Shown here: positions 62,687-64,000 of the stretch, piece after piece | Layout of the letters: each line of letters starts with the position of its first letter | Numbering within the stretch: position 1 is the first letter of the stretch | NCBI RefSeq assembly: GCF_039555535.1 | Contig: NZ_CP154630.1 | Span: forward strand, 3,237,001-3,301,000 | Direction of reading: 5' to 3' | DNA length: 64,000 nucleotides | From: Stenotrophomonas maltophilia | GTDB taxonomy: Bacteria > Pseudomonadota > Gammaproteobacteria > Xanthomonadales > Xanthomonadaceae | Translations under genes and position numbers: made by a program | Notes under the pieces: generated by a model | What the model was told of the DNA's origin: nothing | The model's input: only the letters and a program-made list of their open reading frames with translations | Databases searched by the model: none

Positions 62687-63394
62687 ATGAATCTTCCCAA
62701 CGACCACATCGTCAAGAGCTACGACGAAGAGCAGCAGCGCCTGGTGGCCGAAATCGTGCGCATGGGCGAAATGGCCGTCGCCCAGCTCGAAGCGGCGATG
62801 GACGTGATCGAAAAGCGCGACGAGAACGCTGCCCATCGCATCATTGCCAATGATGAAGCGATCGACGCGCTGGAACAGCAGATCAGCCACGACGTGATGC
62901 GTCTGGCGCTGCGTGGGCCGATGGCGCGTGACCTGCGCGAGATCCTCGCAGGCCTGCGCATCCCGGCGGACATCGAGCGCATCGGCGACTACGCGGCCAA
63001 CGTGGCCAAGCGCTCGATCGCGCTGGGCAAGGTGCCGCCGCTGCCGCAGATCCAGGGCCTGCGTGCGCTCGGCCGCCTGGCCGCGCAGCAGGTGCGCCGT
63101 GCCATCGCCGCCTACCGCGACAACGACGCCGACGCTGCACTGGAACTGCGCGAAGACGACGCGCGCCTGGACGCGCAGTACACCGCGCTGTTCCGCGAGC
63201 TGCTGACCTACATGATGGAAGACCCGCGCAATATCACCCCGTGCACCCACCTGCTGTTCATGGCCAAGAACCTGGAGCGCGTGGGCGACCACGCCACCAA
63301 CATCGCAGAGAACGTGTGGTTCCTGGTGCACGGCGAGCAGCCGCTGCCGCCGCGTGAAAAGCGCGACGAGACCTCCAGCACCGGCCAGATCTGA
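62687..63394 (+). CDS. phoU: Phosphate signalling protein PhoU
   Basis: A 235-residue cytoplasmic protein built of two three-helix PhoU repeats (about residues 15-105 and 115-215). Metal-binding motifs of the E/DxxxD type recur, as in DIERIGDYAANVAKRS and LERVGDHATNIAENVWFLVH. It links transporter activity to PhoR and keeps the Pho regulon off when phosphate is plentiful. The ATG at 62687 is used rather than a TTG three codons earlier. It ends the pst operon before a strong terminator. Confidence 0.95.
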   Translation: MNLPNDHIVKSYDEEQQRLVAEIVRMGEMAVAQLEAAMDVIEKRDENAAHRIIANDEAIDALEQQISHDVMRLALRGPMARDLREILAGLRIPADIERIGDYAANVAKRSIALGKVPPLPQIQGLRALGRLAAQQVRRAIAAYRDNDADAALELREDDARLDAQYTALFRELLTYMMEDPRNITPCTHLLFMAKNLERVGDHATNIAENVWFLVHGEQPLPPREKRDETSSTGQI

Positions 63395-63428
63395 CGCTGC
63401 ACTGCAACAACGGAGCTGGGTCCAAGGT

Positions 63429-63462
63429 GGCCGCTGTCCTGGTGACAGCGGCCTTCTTTTTT
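63429..63462 (+). terminator. Rho-independent terminator after phoU
   Basis: GGCCGCTGTC pairs with GACAGCGGCC around a 5-nt loop and is followed by TTCTTTTTT. It ends the pst-phoU transcript and insulates the following gene. Confidence 0.92.
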
Positions 63463-63521
63463 GGGGTATTCCCCCGCATTGTGGGCGCCGGGCTGGCCCG
63501 GTGCGGACCTTCCGGATGCTT

Positions 63522-63552
63522 CTGTAACAAACCTCACGAAAATTTGAGTTCT
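63522..63552 (+). promoter_or_regulatory. Possible promoter region of the HvfA-like gene
   Basis: TGTAACAAACC followed 11-20 bp later by TTTGAGTTCT resembles the AAC-type -35 and GTC-type -10 spacing of an extracytoplasmic-function sigma factor promoter. HvfA/bufferin-type genes are often under such control. The match is loose and the assignment tentative. Confidence 0.3.
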
Positions 63553-63651
63553 TGGCGAGGATTCGTTGAGTAGGATCGCTGCACCATCGTTTCCACCGGC
63601 ATCCCTGCCGGCCACCCGGGCACCCGCCCACACCACCCAGGAGCACGACCG

Positions 63652-64000
63652 ATGAGCAGTTCCAACAAGACCCTGTCCCTGCTGACTGCTACCGCCCTGG
63701 CCGCCGGCCTGGGCATGACCGCCAGTGCCTCGGCCCTGAGCATGAGCGACCTCGCCCAGGGCTACCTGGTGGCCGGACAGGCAGCCAAGGCCAGTACCGA
63801 CGCCAAGGCCGCCGACACCAAGATGGCCGCTGACGCGACCAAGCATGCCGAAGGCAAGTGTGGTGCCGACGGCAAGACCGCCGAAGGCAAGTGCGGTGCC
63901 GACAAGGGCAAGGCTGCCGGTGCGGCAGCAGGCGCCAAGGCCAAGACCGGCGACAAGAAGGCGGCCGAAGGCAAGTGTGGCGAAGGCAAGTGCGGTGGCA
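63652..64000 (+). CDS. hvfA: HvfA-like low-complexity precursor with EGKCG repeats (3' end beyond window)
   Basis: The first 116 codons of a gene running off the window. A Sec signal peptide ([19 protein letters not shown]) is followed by [20 protein letters not shown] and a Lys/Ala/Gly-rich region with four EGKCG motifs. In Haemophilus-type HvfA such EGKCG cysteines are converted by a DUF692 (MNIO) enzyme and its partner into oxazolone/thioamide groups that bind copper. The modifying genes would be expected just downstream, outside the window. The ATG at 63652 has CAGGAG 13 nt upstream. Family assignment rests on the motif and signal peptide. Confidence 0.8.
   Translation, partial: MSSSNKTLSLLTATALAAGLGMTASASALSMSDLAQGYLVAGQAAKASTDAKAADTKMAADATKHAEGKCGADGKTAEGKCGADKGKAAGAAAGAKAKTGDKKAAEGKCGEGKCGG

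Overview
This is a GC-rich (roughly two-thirds G+C) chromosomal window. It carries many short GTAG-type palindromes (GTAGAGCCGAGC...GCTCGGCTCTAC) like the SMAG repeats of Stenotrophomonas maltophilia. Together with xanthomonad-type gene content (petABC-sspA-sspB, phoH-ybeY-corC, DUF4105, a tandem pstS locus) this points to a Stenotrophomonas species close to the S. maltophilia complex. I saw no rRNA, tRNA, insertion sequence, prophage or CRISPR array; it reads as core chromosome with repeat-rich intergenic spaces.

Layout. 0.1-8.4 kb: DUF2272 and DUF3301 proteins, the cytochrome bc1 operon petABC followed by sspA-sspB (minus strand), a lytic transglycosylase, and a divergent WYL regulator/GST pair. 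8.6-13.1 kb: miaB and a YbhGFSR-like ABC exporter (HlyD lipoprotein, ATPase, permease). 13.1-20.2 kb: an unusual 440-bp intergenic region with repeated DnaA-box-like modules, then phoH-ybeY, three small lineage-specific genes, corC, a DUF4105 membrane protein and corA. 20.2-31.1 kb and 38.4-41.4 kb: a putrescine uptake and catabolism region (potFGHI, puuA, puuD, puuB, puuC, an omega-amino acid transaminase and a succinate-semialdehyde-type dehydrogenase), split by an FAD monooxygenase gene. 31.1-36.5 kb: a possible signalling block of two tandem MASE1 membrane proteins with degenerate kinase-like tails, a REC-REC-GGDEF protein whose first receiver has lost its aspartate, and a bacteriohemerythrin behind a perfect FNR/Anr box. 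41.4-46.7 kb: a ParB-like protein, DUF445, and a Fur-box-preceded DUF3649-PepSY-DUF3325 iron operon. 46.9-55.3 kb: rlmKL, an alpha/beta hydrolase, an AmpD-family amidase, sseA, a DUF1289-Nudix fusion, an FKBP-fold protein, an enoyl-CoA hydratase and nth. 55.4-63.4 kb: the phosphate regulon, with an OprP/OprO-type porin divergent from two pstS paralogues and then pstCAB-phoU, with recognisable Pho boxes. The last 350 bp hold the 5' part of an HvfA-like gene encoding EGKCG repeats, the signature of oxazolone/thioamide-modified peptide metallophores.

How the parts work together. The pot/puu genes form a nearly complete route for importing putrescine and degrading it through gamma-glutamylated intermediates to succinate. 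The pst locus provides porin, two binding proteins, the ABC importer and the PhoU brake. The FNR box, hemerythrin and GGDEF protein suggest a link between oxygen status and cyclic-di-GMP. The most novel items are the partial HvfA-like peptide, the MASE1 pseudokinase/GGDEF/hemerythrin block, the DnaA-box modules before phoH, and a family of inverted-repeat elements whose cores are shared but whose 25-bp arms differ (50.4 and 58.3 kb).
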